64,000 bases of DNA, from positions 124,001 through 188,000 of the forward strand of contig VIRR01000557.1 in assembly GCA_008638375.1 (NCBI GenBank). The letters run 5' to 3'. Made by a program: the position numbers and the translations under genes. The notes under the pieces are model-generated. The model saw only the letters and a list, made by a program, of their open reading frames with translations, was not told the origin of the DNA and ran no database searches. The DNA is from Nyssa sinensis. Lineage: Eukaryota; Streptophyta; Magnoliopsida; Cornales; Nyssaceae. This document shows positions 46,681 through 58,790 of the stretch, in pieces; within the stretch, counting starts at the first letter, position 1, and each line of letters starts with the position of its first letter.

Positions 46681-49600
46681 GATTCTGTTCTTTATTAGGG
46701 TTGATGATATTTAATTCTTGTTAATTCTCATTTCCCTTATCCCGCATGTGTTTCAACTCTACTATTCTCTTTTCGAATGAACAAGCAATGTTAGTAAGTT
46801 ACTCTCCGCTGCTTCAGCGAATGGTATTTTTGAAAACACAAAAATAAAATTTTGAATTCACAAGAAAAAAATAAAAATCATGAAATTTTATTAATAATAA
46901 AATTGTCTCTTAATTGTGACTTACAGTTCTATGTATAACTGAATAGTCCTATTCTTTGTAAGACACAAAATAATAAAAAATAGAAAAGTTATCAAAAAAT
47001 GAAAATTTTAAGTTAACCGTGGAAACTACTAATTGCAAAGCCAACAATTAATCCAAAATTGATGAAAATCAGACATCTAAACAAAAGTTATTATGAAAAT
47101 AAAAATGTCTTAAAGCAGCAAAAATTCAATTTTAAAACCATAAATGATAGAATTTGACGGAAAAGTTCGGGCAGCTTGGCATCAGATTGAGTTGTGCTCA
47201 AACTCAATCCAATTTTTAAAACAGTTAACTTGATTCCGGTTTGAATTAAAATTTGTTAATATTGGATTCAACCTGAACACAAACTCGAATCCGATTATTA
47301 ATTCTAATTTTTAGACTTTATTCACTATTTCTTTAATAAATTGCTTTTTTTTTTTTTGTTTTGATTATACACTAAAAGTTCAATAATTTCTCTCAATTTA
47401 TTCTTCTAAAAGTAGCAAAAAAATTGTTAAAATAATTCCTTCAATATATTTTAATTTTGAAAAAATGTTAAAGGTCAACAAATTTCTTAAATTATAAAAA
47501 TATAAATAATAATTCTCGTAAGGAATTTCTATTAATCTAATGGTGGATAACCAAAGCATAGAAAATATACTATATAAAATATTGAATTCGGATTCGGATT
47601 CGAGTTGGGTCCAAATTTTTAAAGTTTCAACCCAAACCCAACCTTAATGTAGATAGAGTTTAAAATTTTTTGTCAAAGCTCAATTTAAAGTGTAAAAAAT
47701 AAAATTGAAACCCTAAAACATTTAGACCTCGGATTGGGTTTAGATTCATCCGTCTAAATTGCACCCCTTCCTTTAATAGGCAAACACGTGCACTGTTTGG
47801 TGATTGATTATTGATATACCATAATTCAATCAGAATTCACCACCTGATAAGTTCTGCTCGTATAAAAATTGGCTTTCTCCATTTTATTTAAAATAAACAC
47901 TCTCATTTTTAAAATATAAGGATAAATATAATAGTGATTATCAAAACATGAGAATAAAAGGTATAAAATTTGTGATTCAGACAAGCGAAGCTAGGATTGT
48001 TGTTGGGTTGGTTTAGTTAACAATTAATTAATGGTATCGAATTTAATTCTAAAACAATTTTCATTCATTAATACAAATAAACCTTTTAACAAGAATTTAA
48101 AAAAAAAAGAAGAAAAATATTAAAAAGTCTGTTTGTTTCATCGTAAAAAATTCATGATATATTTTTTATAATTAAAAAATTTTTAAAAAAAAGTTTAATA
48201 CAAAAAATTCAAATGTTAACTTTCATCTAAATATTATTAAAAATAATTATTAATTATATTAAAATAATCTTCAAAATATATTTTTTTAAAAATATTAAAA
48301 AATATATAAAATAACTTTCAACCGCCCCCACCCCCAAATTTCAGTGCGGTCAATTATATGGCTCCAGTCCCTTGGATTAGTGGGGCCCCATGACAATGGA
48401 AGGAGAATTGGATCGTAGAATCTATATTGGTGTCCAACAGGGAAACTTCAAGAGAGAAGTAGCGAAAAGGAGTAGAAAATAATTGTTTATTTTATAAAAT
48501 TCAAGTTACAAGAAAAATTACTTGAAATTTCAGAGGCAATTTCTACTAGTATATTTGTCTTCGTAATCAATTTAATAATAACTTAAATAATATTTTCCCC
48601 ATTAAAAAAATGCAATGATTTAATGACAAGTTTTTATTGCCAATTAATTAAAATCACTCAACTATTTCTCTACTATTTTTTCTTTTTTCTTTAATTTTAT
48701 ACATGCTAAAACATATAATTCAGTTTTATCTAGTATTATTTGTTTGATTTTCACATATATCATTTATGAGTCATAAGCATGCATAATAAAAATATTCATG
48801 CTCGTACTTATACAATATGTCAATTGATATACCTTCCTTTCTAATAATATGTAAGGAGATTGGAAATGCATTTTACTATCTTTTATATTTATAATTAGAA
48901 TGTAAATCTTACCCAATAAACGACTATTAATAAAATGGTTTTCACTTAATCATAAAATTCATATTACTGCTTTACATGATAATACGGTATGGTACATCAA
49001 GTTCAAAGTACCTTCGCAATCACAATTAATATATTGGACTCATCTGGCCTACTTTTCTAATCAAGTATTTTGATCAATCTAATCAAGATATGCTAGCCTC
49101 TCAGGTAAAAAAATCTTACATTCTTTTACTTAGGCTGCATAAATTATTATAATTTTCTGAGAAAGATTCTTTCAATTAAATTAGAAGAAAAGTGTACGTG
49201 TCCACAAGTAAAATAAATATAATGTTTTAGAGAGTGATACTTTAAAACTTTTTTCCTTAGTCTAATAAAACTGCAAGCATCCAATCATGCAAGTGATCAT
49301 TACTTTTTATCAATATTTTATTTTTAATAAAATAAAACTTGATTTCTTCAATTTTTTTTAATATATTTATATGAATATTCTTAAATTTTTATATTTTTAA
49401 TTTATCTCCCTAATTAAATTTTTTGGATCGGCTACTATATGTGTTAATCTGTACCCTTTTTTATTAAACATTCAAATAATAAATTGATTATATTTTTTAA
49501 AATTTATTTTTTAATAATCATTTCTTAAATTTTTTTTTTCAAAATCTAAATTTTTGTTCCAAGAGAGTCAAAATTTGTAACAATTTGAAAGGATTGACTC

Positions 49601-50073
49601 AGTATACAAAATTTATATCATTACAGAATTTGAAAAAAATTTAATGTAAGCAGTTTTTTTCTTTTGCCAATTAAAAGAGGTATTCAAGGAATAAGAACAT
49701 GACTAATTCTCGTTTTCTTACATAAGATTGTCTCATAAGGTTATATAACGACTTAATTATTAATCTTGGCCGGTGACTAGTTTCAAAAGTATAAACGATG
49801 AGAAACGAAGTTGTATGCTTAAAAAACAAATTTTTTACGAACAATCTTTATTTTACTCAAACAACTCCTAAAGTTTAAACAGTCTTATTAAAAAGAACAA
49901 CTAAAATCACAAATATCTATAAAAAAAAAAATTCAAAGCAAATTCAAAATATCCAAACCTACAACTCGTTTTCTAACTTCAACCGACAATTATTGGTGGA
50001 TCCTTGAGCGGGTTGGGGTAGTTAAAAAGGCAATACGTACATGTGAAAAAATTGTCATTTTTCATGTGAATAT
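46681..50073. other. AT-rich intergenic DNA with dispersed repeats
   Basis: No gene seen. The 47566-47766 block repeats 28786-28994 and ends in an AGGGGTGCAATTT-type sequence (read on the minus strand) that resembles a hAT terminus. The 47868-48010 block repeats 39990-40150. Confidence 0.5.
47566..47766. repeat. Dispersed repeat, copy of 28786-28994
   Basis: Shares TATAAAATATTG, ATTCGGATTCGGATTCG, AACCCAACCTTAAT and GTGTAAAAAAT in order. The right edge (complement AGGGGTGCAATTTAGACGG) looks like a hAT terminal repeat. The partner end was not found. Confidence 0.6.
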
Positions 50074-50764
50074 TGTTGGATTGTTGCACATCGTCCATCT
50101 CTAACTCCTGTGGTCTATATATAAGGGCCCTTCTCTCTCTCTCTCTCTCTTCTTAACACCTGGGTTTTAAGGACTGAGTTAATTTAGAATTGGGCCTCCA
50201 ATTTTCAACATAGTATCAGAGGCAGGCCAGAGCTCTTACTTTGGGCTAGCTACACGGGGCCGCTCACTTGCCTTCCCTCTGCAGGTAATGTGGTTCAGGG
50301 GGCGTGTTAATTTGTCCCACATCGCCTGTCTCTAGCTCCGCTGGTCTATATATAAGGGCCCTCTCTCCCTCTCCTTAACACCTGGGTTTTAAGGAGCTGA
50401 ATGGACTACGCCTCCAATTTCAATATGGTATCGCCCGTCTCTAGCTACTCTGATCTATATATAAGGGCCATCTCTCCCTCTCCTTAACACCTAGGTTTTA
50501 AGGATCGGGCTAATCTAGAGTTAGGCCTCCAATTTTCAACATGGTATCAGAACCAGGCTAGAGCTCTAACTTTGGGCTAGCTGCACGGGGTCGCTCACTT
50601 GCCTTCCCTCCACGAGTAATGTGGTCCAGGAGGGCGTGTTGGATTGTCTCACATCGCCCGTCTCTAGTTCCTCTGGTTTATATATAAGGGTCCTCTCTCC
50701 CTCTCCTTAACACCTAGGTTTTAAGGATCGAGTTAATTTAAAGTTGAGTCTCCAATTTTTAACA
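50074..50764 (+). mobile_element. Recombinant TRIM with four LTRs (691 bp)
   Basis: Order: LTR1 50074-50210; PBS-like TAGTATCAGAGGC and internal region 50211-50304; LTR2 50305-50425; a 7-bp PBS stub TGGTATC joined directly to a 5'-truncated LTR3 (50433-50541); PBS TGGTATCAGAACC and internal region 50542-50636; LTR4 50637-50764. The whole block is bounded by one exact 5-bp duplication AATAT (50069-50073 and 50765-50769), so it descends from one insertion plus unequal recombination and a deletion. Each LTR has CTATATATAAGGG, a likely TATA box. No coding capacity. Same family as 12842-13177 and 6995-7304. Confidence 0.92.
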
Positions 50765-50860
50765 AATATCATTGAAATCAACTTCTGGTTAAACTTGGCA
50801 AAGCAAAATGTGTCAACTGTAACAAAACGCGTTGCAATAAAACACACATACACAATCATA

Positions 50861-50893
<33 letters not shown>

Positions 50894-50938
50894 GATTATG
50901 TTGAGTGCTAATGTTACATTAATGCGTACGGCGGCTAT

Positions 50939-51050
50939 TGGCGTGATGATTAAGAAGCTAATCAAGAACACCTTATAGTGGAGCCATGTCATGATTCTTA
51001 ATTAGGCTCCACTGCCTATAAAGTAGGCAGCTTTTTAATCATTCGCCTTA
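50939..51050. repeat. Inverted repeat able to form a long hairpin
   Basis: The left arm 50939-50985 (GGCGTGATGATTAAGAAGCT ... ATAGTGGAGCC) and right arm 51005-51050 (complement GGCGAATGATTAAAAAGCT ... TAGGCAGTGGAGCC) pair imperfectly around a 19-nt loop. The inner stem GTGGAGCC/GGCTCCAC is perfect. It could be a small foldback element or a hairpin RNA gene. No transcription signal is evident. Confidence 0.6.
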
Positions 51051-52080
51051 AAGAAAAAAACCAACATTTTGATACTCAAGAATTTTATGATTCTCTATAT
51101 ATCTTTCTTTTATGCTTGTGAAAATTATGTTAGGTTGTTTTGAAAAGAGGTAATGTTACTGTAAACTTATTTTACACATGCAAATATAATTTTTATTTTT
51201 AAGTTTAAGTTTATTTAGGAATTGAGATTTTATTTAATATAATTATTTTAATATCTGAACATATTTTAATTTTTAGATGATCTAATGAATAAGAATTTTG
51301 TTTGTACGTGTAAACGAGTTCTTAATAACATTATATTTTAAAGGAAATTTATTCATCGTTCCTGATGAGTTATATTTGAGTTAATAAATATTTAATACGT
51401 CATGTCAATAGGTGGGTCATAAATTGATTTGTAAAACATTTATTAGTTCGGGTACACTGTACTCGAAAACAATGAAAACAAGTTCCATTTTAATCAGTTA
51501 TTAGTTGTTTGTTAAACATTGTGTAAAAATATTTTTATAAAACAACTCCAATGCATGTGTTATTTCTAAAATTTGGCTATAATGTAAAAGTTAGTACTCT
51601 AATTGTGTGTTGTTTCGCTCGCCAAAAAGTGATAATGTCATTTTGAATATTATATTTGGTATCAAGAGTAACTAGTGTTATTTTATACTATTCATAAAAT
51701 ACAACTTGTATATACTAATACAAAGACTTAGTGATGGATGGATATGATTTGACTGCTTAAATTGAAAGTTTACGATTAATCTTGAGGTCATGCATTTGTT
51801 TGAGGGTTAGAATAGTCAAAATTAAGAATTTGTTTTTGGGGATAAAAAAATTGATTGGATATATTTATAAAAAAACAGTTAATTGAGAAAAATAAAAATA
51901 AAAGAGTTAAATTGAAACTAAGATGAGAAACTTTAAACTTGGTGTTAATATAAATTAAAAAGGTATATTTAAAAATATAAAATGAATAAATAAATTGAGA
52001 AAGGAAAATGATTGGTGCATAATAAGATAAAAAGGCAAAGCAAAGAATTGTATATCCAACACCCTAAAAGCACCTTATAG
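51051..52080. other. AT-rich intergenic DNA
   Basis: No gene or element end recognised. Confidence 0.5.
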
Positions 52081-52230
52081 CACTACAACAAAATAGGGCT
52101 TTAGCGACGAAAATTTTGTGACGATTTTAACAAATGTTGTAAATTAGTGACATTTCATATAAAATGCTGCACATTTAAGACGTTTTCTTAAAAACGCTAC
52201 TACATAAATGGCAATTCCTTTAAATGCCAT
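52081..52230 (+). mobile_element. CACTA-like terminus, single end only
   Basis: Begins CACTACAACAAAATAGGGCT followed by TTAGCGACG and TGACG motifs. This is the usual start of plant CACTA (En/Spm) elements, with CACTA ends and short GCGACG-type subterminal repeats. No matching inverted end was found downstream in the window, so it is a truncated remnant. The inner boundary is arbitrary. Confidence 0.5.
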
Positions 52231-52894
52231 TCAAGTGAAATACCCTTATTTGTAATTTCTGATGAGGCCCCGAATAGAAGTAGGGGTTGTCTTTTGGAAC
52301 TGATGCGGAACGGTGGAAGGAGAATTGAACACGTCAAATTTCTTATAGAACAAGTAATATGGGAATTCCTCACCCAAACAAGAGAAATAATTCCTTAAAA
52401 TTCGTAATTGCATTAATATTGATAAAAAAAATTTCTCATAAAGACCTATTACATCATATTTTTAGTGCTAAAATGCTACTATTTTGACTAGAAAATCAAA
52501 ACTCTTATTTTTATATTAATCCTATTACAATAAAGGCTAATAATTCAAATAAAAAATTACTAATTCCTATTTTTTCTATACTAATCTTAATAAAATCAAG
52601 AAACTATAGAAATTATGAATAAATTAAAATAAAAAACTAAACAATCCTAATACAACTCTAAAGCAACTTTCTATATATTTAGGATATCAAATTTGTCCTA
52701 CATTAGGAACCAAACACCAAGTTACCTTTGGCACCTACTACTTTTTTTTTTTTTTTAAACATAGAATGGGTGTAATGCTGCAAGCATACCCTAAAAAATT
52801 ATTTGATTTAATTAATCTCGTATTACATTGTTAAATTATCAAAATGTTCTTGATAAAGTGTCTAGGTTTGTACGTGAGAGTTGGTTTGCTTGTT
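52231..52894. other. Intergenic DNA
   Basis: No gene seen. The block 52790-52880 (TTTGATTTAATTAAT...TGTCTAGGTTTGTAC) recurs at about 54335-54410. Confidence 0.5.
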
Positions 52895-53160
52895 TTTTTA
52901 TAAAATGGTCTTGCTCACATTATACATATCCCATGCCTTTTAGACAAAAACACAACATTATTATACATCTATGTAACTGAGAATGTAATAATAGGAAGCA
53001 AAAATATAAATCAAAGTAATATATTTGAACAAATTTTTAAAAAGTATAAGAAAACTTTTGAATAAAAAATTTTGAAGGGTGAAAAATATAAATTAAAATA
53101 GAATATTCAAAGAAAATTTCAAGAAGTATAGGAAAATTTTCAATAAATTTTTATTTTTAC
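52895..53160. repeat. Dispersed repeat, copy at about 57195-57690
   Basis: Shares GGTCTTGCTCAC-type sequence, AGGAAGCAAAAATATAAATC and AAAATTTCAAGAAGTATA with 57195-57690. That copy has about 240 extra bp (57255-57495) after AAAACACAGC, absent here, so this copy marks the uninterrupted state. Confidence 0.65.
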
Positions 53161-55610
53161 TCATTAAAGGGGTCAAAAGTTTCACGAGTTGTCCTCTTTT
53201 GTGAGGAGGCCATTAATATAATTCTTCTTACTCATGAACATGTAATAAGACAAGTGTCAAAAAGTGATTCAATTATTACTATCAACGGATACAAGTATAA
53301 TGTATCATGAACATGTAATAATACGAATGTGAAAAAGTAATTCAATCATTACTATCAATCGATGCCACTGAATTTTAAAACTTTCATTCAAATTTGACTA
53401 AGGTGTGTAATTGATCCATTTTTTGAAACTGTGCAACGCTGAAAAGAGTTTTGCATTCATCTAAAATCTTATGTATACAAAACAAGTGATCCCAAATATA
53501 AAATAATTATGCCGTGAGAAGATGTAGTGAGATGAACTTCAATGCCCATACTTTTATTTTAAAAAGATAAATTTAACACATTGATTAATGATATAATATT
53601 GATGGAATTAGTTTATCTGAGGGTATATCATAATTCTTTCTTAAAATTTATATAAAAATATAAAAAAAATTCATTAATTACAGAATATCTTAGACACGTC
53701 ATTTCACTAATAAATCATGTAATAACAGAAAAAAATAAAATAAATAAATCATGATGACATGACTTGTGATGTGATAATGCAACATGTGAAAATATAAATT
53801 GAAAAATAATTTAAGAATATATCTATATATGTATATATGTGTGGGTATGTGTGTGTGAAATTCACACATTTACACTTTAGTGTGTAGGGGACTTAGGCGC
53901 GGCGGCACCGACATGGGCTCTGGCGTGGAATTAATCGGTAGCATAAAGTCATAGAACTTTACCCAGAAAAACAAAACAAAAAGTCTACATTAATTTTACG
54001 TTACATTTAATGCCCGAATTGACTCGTACCTTTGTGCAGAGTTTTTCGTACTTGTCCAGTTTGGCCAGTCTACGGTGTTCTTTTCTCCAATAATTTTGTA
54101 CGCGGAATGCTACGGTCACGGTCACAGTTGTGAATAAAAAAACACACAATTTAAATAGCAGCTGCATTATATGTGCACGTTAATCAAATTGCATGTGACG
54201 TTAACATTTCCCAATTTTTTTTATAGGTCCAATTATGAGTTTCCTGAATTCTACAGATACCCTATTTTTATGGGTACACACTAACTTATAACTTTATATC
54301 TTAATTATAATAAATAACTAAATTGTAACAAAATGTATTTGATTTAATTGATGTAGTATTACATTGCAAAATTATCATAATGTGCTGGATAAGTGTTTAG
54401 GTTTCTACCGCTTCCCAGCGTAACATCTTTTTAAACCTATGATCAATTTTGTCATTTCCTATTATATTTTCTTATCCTATAGTTAAAATATCAATATCAA
54501 TATCATGAATTTAAAATTACTAATTTTTTTTTAAAATTTATGATAATTACAAAGAGTTTTTTTGATATTTTTAAAATGACATTGATATTACTACTTTTAT
54601 TAACAAATTATAAAGAGTCTTTTTTTTTTTCCTTCAAAATGATAAAAGTGTCATTTTTATTTATTTATTTTTTTTTGCATTTTCTCTTCAATTTTGATGA
54701 TTTTTTTATATATTTTTTTATTTTATAAAAAAAAATTTAAGATAAATAACTTATATTTTATAATCGAACAAGATTTTAATTAATATTTATTTGAAAATAA
54801 AAAATGAAAGTTAGAAAAAAAATGATCAAAATTAAAAAAATGCAAAAAAATAAAAAATATACTTTTGTCATTTTTGAATAAAAATAAAGTTGAAAATGAA
54901 GTCTTTATAATTTATTTGTGTCATTTTAAAAATTTTTTTTAAAATTTTTAAAAATTATAGAAAATGTCAATATAATTTACCTTTAAAAGTAAAGCCAAAC
55001 CTTCCAATAAATTAATGAAAGACTAAATGCACACTCATTTAATATTTACAATATTGCATATGTGCCTTTATACCTTTTCTCCAAAATACAAGTAATTCTG
55101 AAATTTTCAATGTAAACGTTGAGATTTCTTCTTTAGGATCATAATGTAATTCAATGAAACTGGTACGAAGTCTTCATGAAAAATTAAGCATGAGACTTAA
55201 TTAGCATAATAACTACATGTTAAAGCTTTTGAATTGAATTACCAACAAAAAATAAAAAGAAACATTTTCCTCACAAGACCCCCCGTTTCTTTTGTTTTTT
55301 GTTTTTACAATGGATACATGTGCAGATTTCCAATAAGATAATACTTAGATTCAAATTCAGTAAAAAGAACATTTTTCTATTCAAGTACATGTCTTAATTA
55401 TAATCTGATACATATATAATACACATGTATCTTTTAATTTGATTTAACTTTCATTTTTTAGTTAAAATTAAATATTGACATAATATATATCAATATATTA
55501 AAATTGTGACATGTAAGAAAAAATTTATCATACCCAATTTAAAGTCAAACAGTGCCTTTTTCGAGATGCAACTCACCTAAAAAAAAACCTAATATCAAAT
55601 AAGACAAATC
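53161..55610. other. AT-rich intergenic DNA
   Basis: No supportable gene. Small frames at 53985-54167 and 54540-54728 lack any family features. Poly-T and poly-A runs are frequent around 54520-54960. Confidence 0.5.
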
Positions 55611-55994
55611 ATGTATATTTTATACACACGAACACGTAATACAAGCATGCATATAAAATTTCCGTACTATATGACACGCTTCATGCAATTTCTTCCAAGA
55701 TGGTTTTGTTTGTTTGTCTTGGTCTTGGTCTTTTTGTCTTGGGCAAGAGGGTGGTCATTGCATAACAATTTCATATCACCGTTCCTGCAATTTCTTCCTT
55801 GGGTATATACAGTAGGAGTGTCATTCACGGAGTGTCCGTACAGTATATATTATATATATCCTATCCACCATGAAAGTTTTTTCATAATTCATGTTTGGAA
55901 ATTTTATTGTATTCTTATTATGGTTTCATCCTACAAAATATATTATATGCATGAATTGAAAGGAGGCACCTTTAATCAGAGCTGCACCATCTGA
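55611..55994 (+). other. 127-codon open frame, doubtful
   Basis: ATG-initiated frame with hydrophobic stretches (CLFVLVLVFLSWA) and a short internal echo, MQFLPRW and LQFLPWV. It resembles no family I know. Length alone is not decisive in such AT-rich DNA. It lies just upstream of the splice-signal-rich segment at 56.0-57.2 kb and might be part of its leader. Confidence 0.2.
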
Positions 55995-57165
55995 AGTCAA
56001 CTGACCATATCCAATTCCAACTATGGATTTCGGGCATCATGGTAAGACCCTAATCTGCTAGAATATGTTTCAGTTCAATGTTTCTTTGGTCTTGGCCTTT
56101 TTCTAACTTAAATCTTTGTTTTATGTTATTTCAGGATTTTCAGAATGAGAAATCTTGATCTTAGTGTGTGTTTTGTATCACTACCGATCTTCATCTATCT
56201 CCATCTTGGTCTCGGCTTTCGTCCTTTAGCATGGTAGGAGATTGTTGTCTGCTATAAGCCTATAATTCAACTTTTACATTCAGCTGAAATCACTTTCCTG
56301 TATCAAATTTTCAAGAAGAAGGTAAGTTTAATTCTCTTTCTGCTTTTTTATTTGTTTTCTCTTCATATGATTAGACTCCCTCAGTTTGAATTCAGTTGCT
56401 GTTGATAATCCATGTTGATATGCTTGACCTCTCCTATAATAAATATACACACACACACACACACGATTTTGATTGTTCTTTGATTGTAAATTGCCAATTC
56501 AACTCCGCCCGAACACATTTACTAAATCGTCTCTATCATTGCTGCCATCTTTCACTGATCTACCGTTAGTAGATCCTTCCGCTAGCATCAAAGTAGCCAT
56601 ACCATCGCCAATTCAACTCCGCCCGAACACATTTACTAAATCGTCTCCATCGACTTCAAGCTCGCGGTCGCGTATTCCTTAGGCTGTCCAAGGCCTTGTG
56701 GTTGGTTGCTGCCGAATTATGCAGAACCACCGCCATGATTAGTCGCTCTTGCACAACTTTGGATGTCTTGGCCTGGCGGAAAACCATGATCAGGCTCGAA
56801 ACGTGCCATCCCCTTTTGACCTTTTCTTTGCCGATGAGAATCTCACGTCTCCACCGCCGCTTCCCCCCACCGGACATGGTCAGATCCGGTACGGATCTCC
56901 ATGTGGCCGCCACTTCTCCGCCAATCCTTTAACGCCTGCTGCTTCTTCGCTGCATACACGGCGTTGCGCTTATCAGGTTTCATGGGTCTTCCTCCTTTTG
57001 TCGCAATGGTTGTTCTCGAATCACCCTTCCTGATGTCCACCACCACCAGATCCGAATCCCACTGCCACTGCGCCAGCTCCTAGGTGACCTTCTTCAACTT
57101 CCACTCCACGCGCCATCACCAGGGACGGAGAGTGAAACTTGATTCGCCCCATCTACGTGAGTTTG
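55995..57165 (+). other. Possible unrecognised spliced locus (non-coding or decayed gene)
   Basis: Splice-like signals occur in order: donor ATG/GTAAGA (intron from 56042), acceptor TTATTTCAG (to 56134), donor GAAG/GTAAGT (from 56322), and a GC-rich final part with CTAC/GTGAGT near 57157. Conceptual joining of the first two blocks gives only MDFGHHGFSE then a stop. From about 56490 to 57130 base composition is clearly richer in G+C than its surroundings, with overlapping frames on both strands but none recognisable. A 40-bp exact direct repeat (56493-56532 and 56607-56646) lies within. It could be a gene fragment, lncRNA or captured exon. Confidence 0.3.
56493..56646. repeat. 40-bp exact direct repeat, 114-bp spacing
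   Basis: The block GCCAATTCAACTCCGCCCG through CTAAATCGTCT occurs at 56493-56532 and again, identical, at 56607-56646. Confidence 0.9.
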
Positions 57166-57194
57166 TTTATTTGTTTATTATTATTATTATTTTT

Positions 57195-57690
57195 AAATTG
57201 TCTTGCTCACTTTACTTGTTACTATCCCACGTCTTTTAAGCAAAAACACAGCTTTAGATTATTTTGGACTCATATTTTTATTTAAATTTAAATTAAAATT
57301 AGAATAAAAATTAAATTTGAGTCTCATATTTTTTAATGATCATTTAAATATAAGTTTATAAATAATTTTATACCGATTTAAGTTTAAATTTGAGTAAAAT
57401 TTTTTTTAAGTTTAGATTTGAATAACTAAGAGAGAAAGATTTTTATAAATTTTGACTCAAATTTAAATTCCAACCAGCACTCGGAGATGTTCACATAAAT
57501 ACAATGAGAATGTATTTATAGGAAGCAAAAATATAAATCAAAGTGGTATATATGAACAAATTTTCAAAAGGAATAAGAATTTTTTTGAATAAAAATATTT
57601 GAAGGGGTCAAAAATATAAATTATATTAGCATATTTGAAGAAAATTTCAAAAAGTATAAGAAAAATTTTCAAAAAGTATTTTTATGAACA
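57195..57690. repeat. Dispersed repeat with 240-bp insertion
   Basis: Second copy of the 52895-53160 repeat. Positions 57255-57495 have no counterpart there and are AT-rich with repeated AAATTTAAATT motifs. No clear target duplication was seen. Confidence 0.55.
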
Positions 57691-57850
57691 ATTTTATGTT
57701 TATGAAAATTTAATCTTTGTGACATAAATGATATTATAATAATACTATAATTTAAAATATATGTTATATGTTAAAAATTAATTTGTATGGCCATAAAATT
57801 CCTCCATACTAAAATTAATTTTTTCCCTCTTTTTTATTGCTTCTTTCTCC

Positions 57851-57853
<3 letters not shown>

Positions 57854-57894
<41 letters not shown>
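57854..57894. repeat. (CT)n microsatellite
   Basis: About 20 CT units, followed by further CT-rich DNA and an A16 run near 57933. Confidence 0.95.
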
Positions 57895-57899
<5 letters not shown>

Positions 57900-58309
57900 T
57901 TTCTCTCTCCATTGATTTCCGCTCAGTTATTTAAAAAAAAAAAAAAAAGACATCACTTTTCTCTCTCGCTTTTCTTTATTCCCCACTCATTCTTACTCCC
58001 TCTTTTTTTTTTATTCCTTTTTTACTGCGCCACTCTCTCTCTATTCTTATTTAAAATTTCTCTTTCCACTCTTATTTTGTTTTCTTATTTATTTTCTTCC
58101 AATGCTTTATTATTATTATTTTTCCACAAAAAGGAGTTGAAAAAACTCAATTTCGAAACTTTCTTTTTAAAAAAAACATTTTTTTGTTACAAAAATGTCA
58201 ATTTTGGAAATTTTCTTTTCAAGAAAACAAAATTGTTCACAAGGAAAAAAGTTGTTAATGCACACCATCCTTTTCTCAATACGCACCCAAGTGCCTTCTC
58301 TTACTTCCT

Positions 58310-58790
58310 GTGCAATTGCCAACTCATCCACAAAACTCATCAGCTTATAAGAAGCTCGCCTCATCAATGTCATGCGCTCCCATGTGCCTTCTCCTAGTTC
58401 TTGCGCTTTTGTTAGCTCTTCATAGAGCTCATCAGCTTATAAGAAGCTCGCCTCGCTCGCAACCATGCCAACTCATTATTGGCACTTTGGAGCGCTCACC
58501 CTATTAGCTCTTTGAGAGCTCGCATCACTCGTTGCCTCGTCAGTCTATCATTAGCTCTTTTGAGAGTTCGCCTCACTCACTCTTTCATGAACTCTCTTTG
58601 CTTGTTGCCACGTGACTAGCTTTTCAGCCACACCAGCCTTCCACATGTTATGCCATATGGCATGCGTCATTAGCTATGTGTTTCACTATGTTAGCCCTCA
58701 CACATGTTACGCCAAGTGTCCTACCTTATCCTTATCAATTATTGTGTTTCATCACGTTAATGAGATGACAAAATTTGTCAGTTTTTTATT
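58310..58790. repeat. Degenerate tandem repeats
   Basis: CTCATCAGCTTATAAGAAGC occurs at about 58337 and 58427, and TTAGCTCTTT/GAGAG..CGC motifs recur every 50-90 bp to 58590. A second set, ACATGTTAYGCCA, follows at 58640-58720. No gene. Confidence 0.7.
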
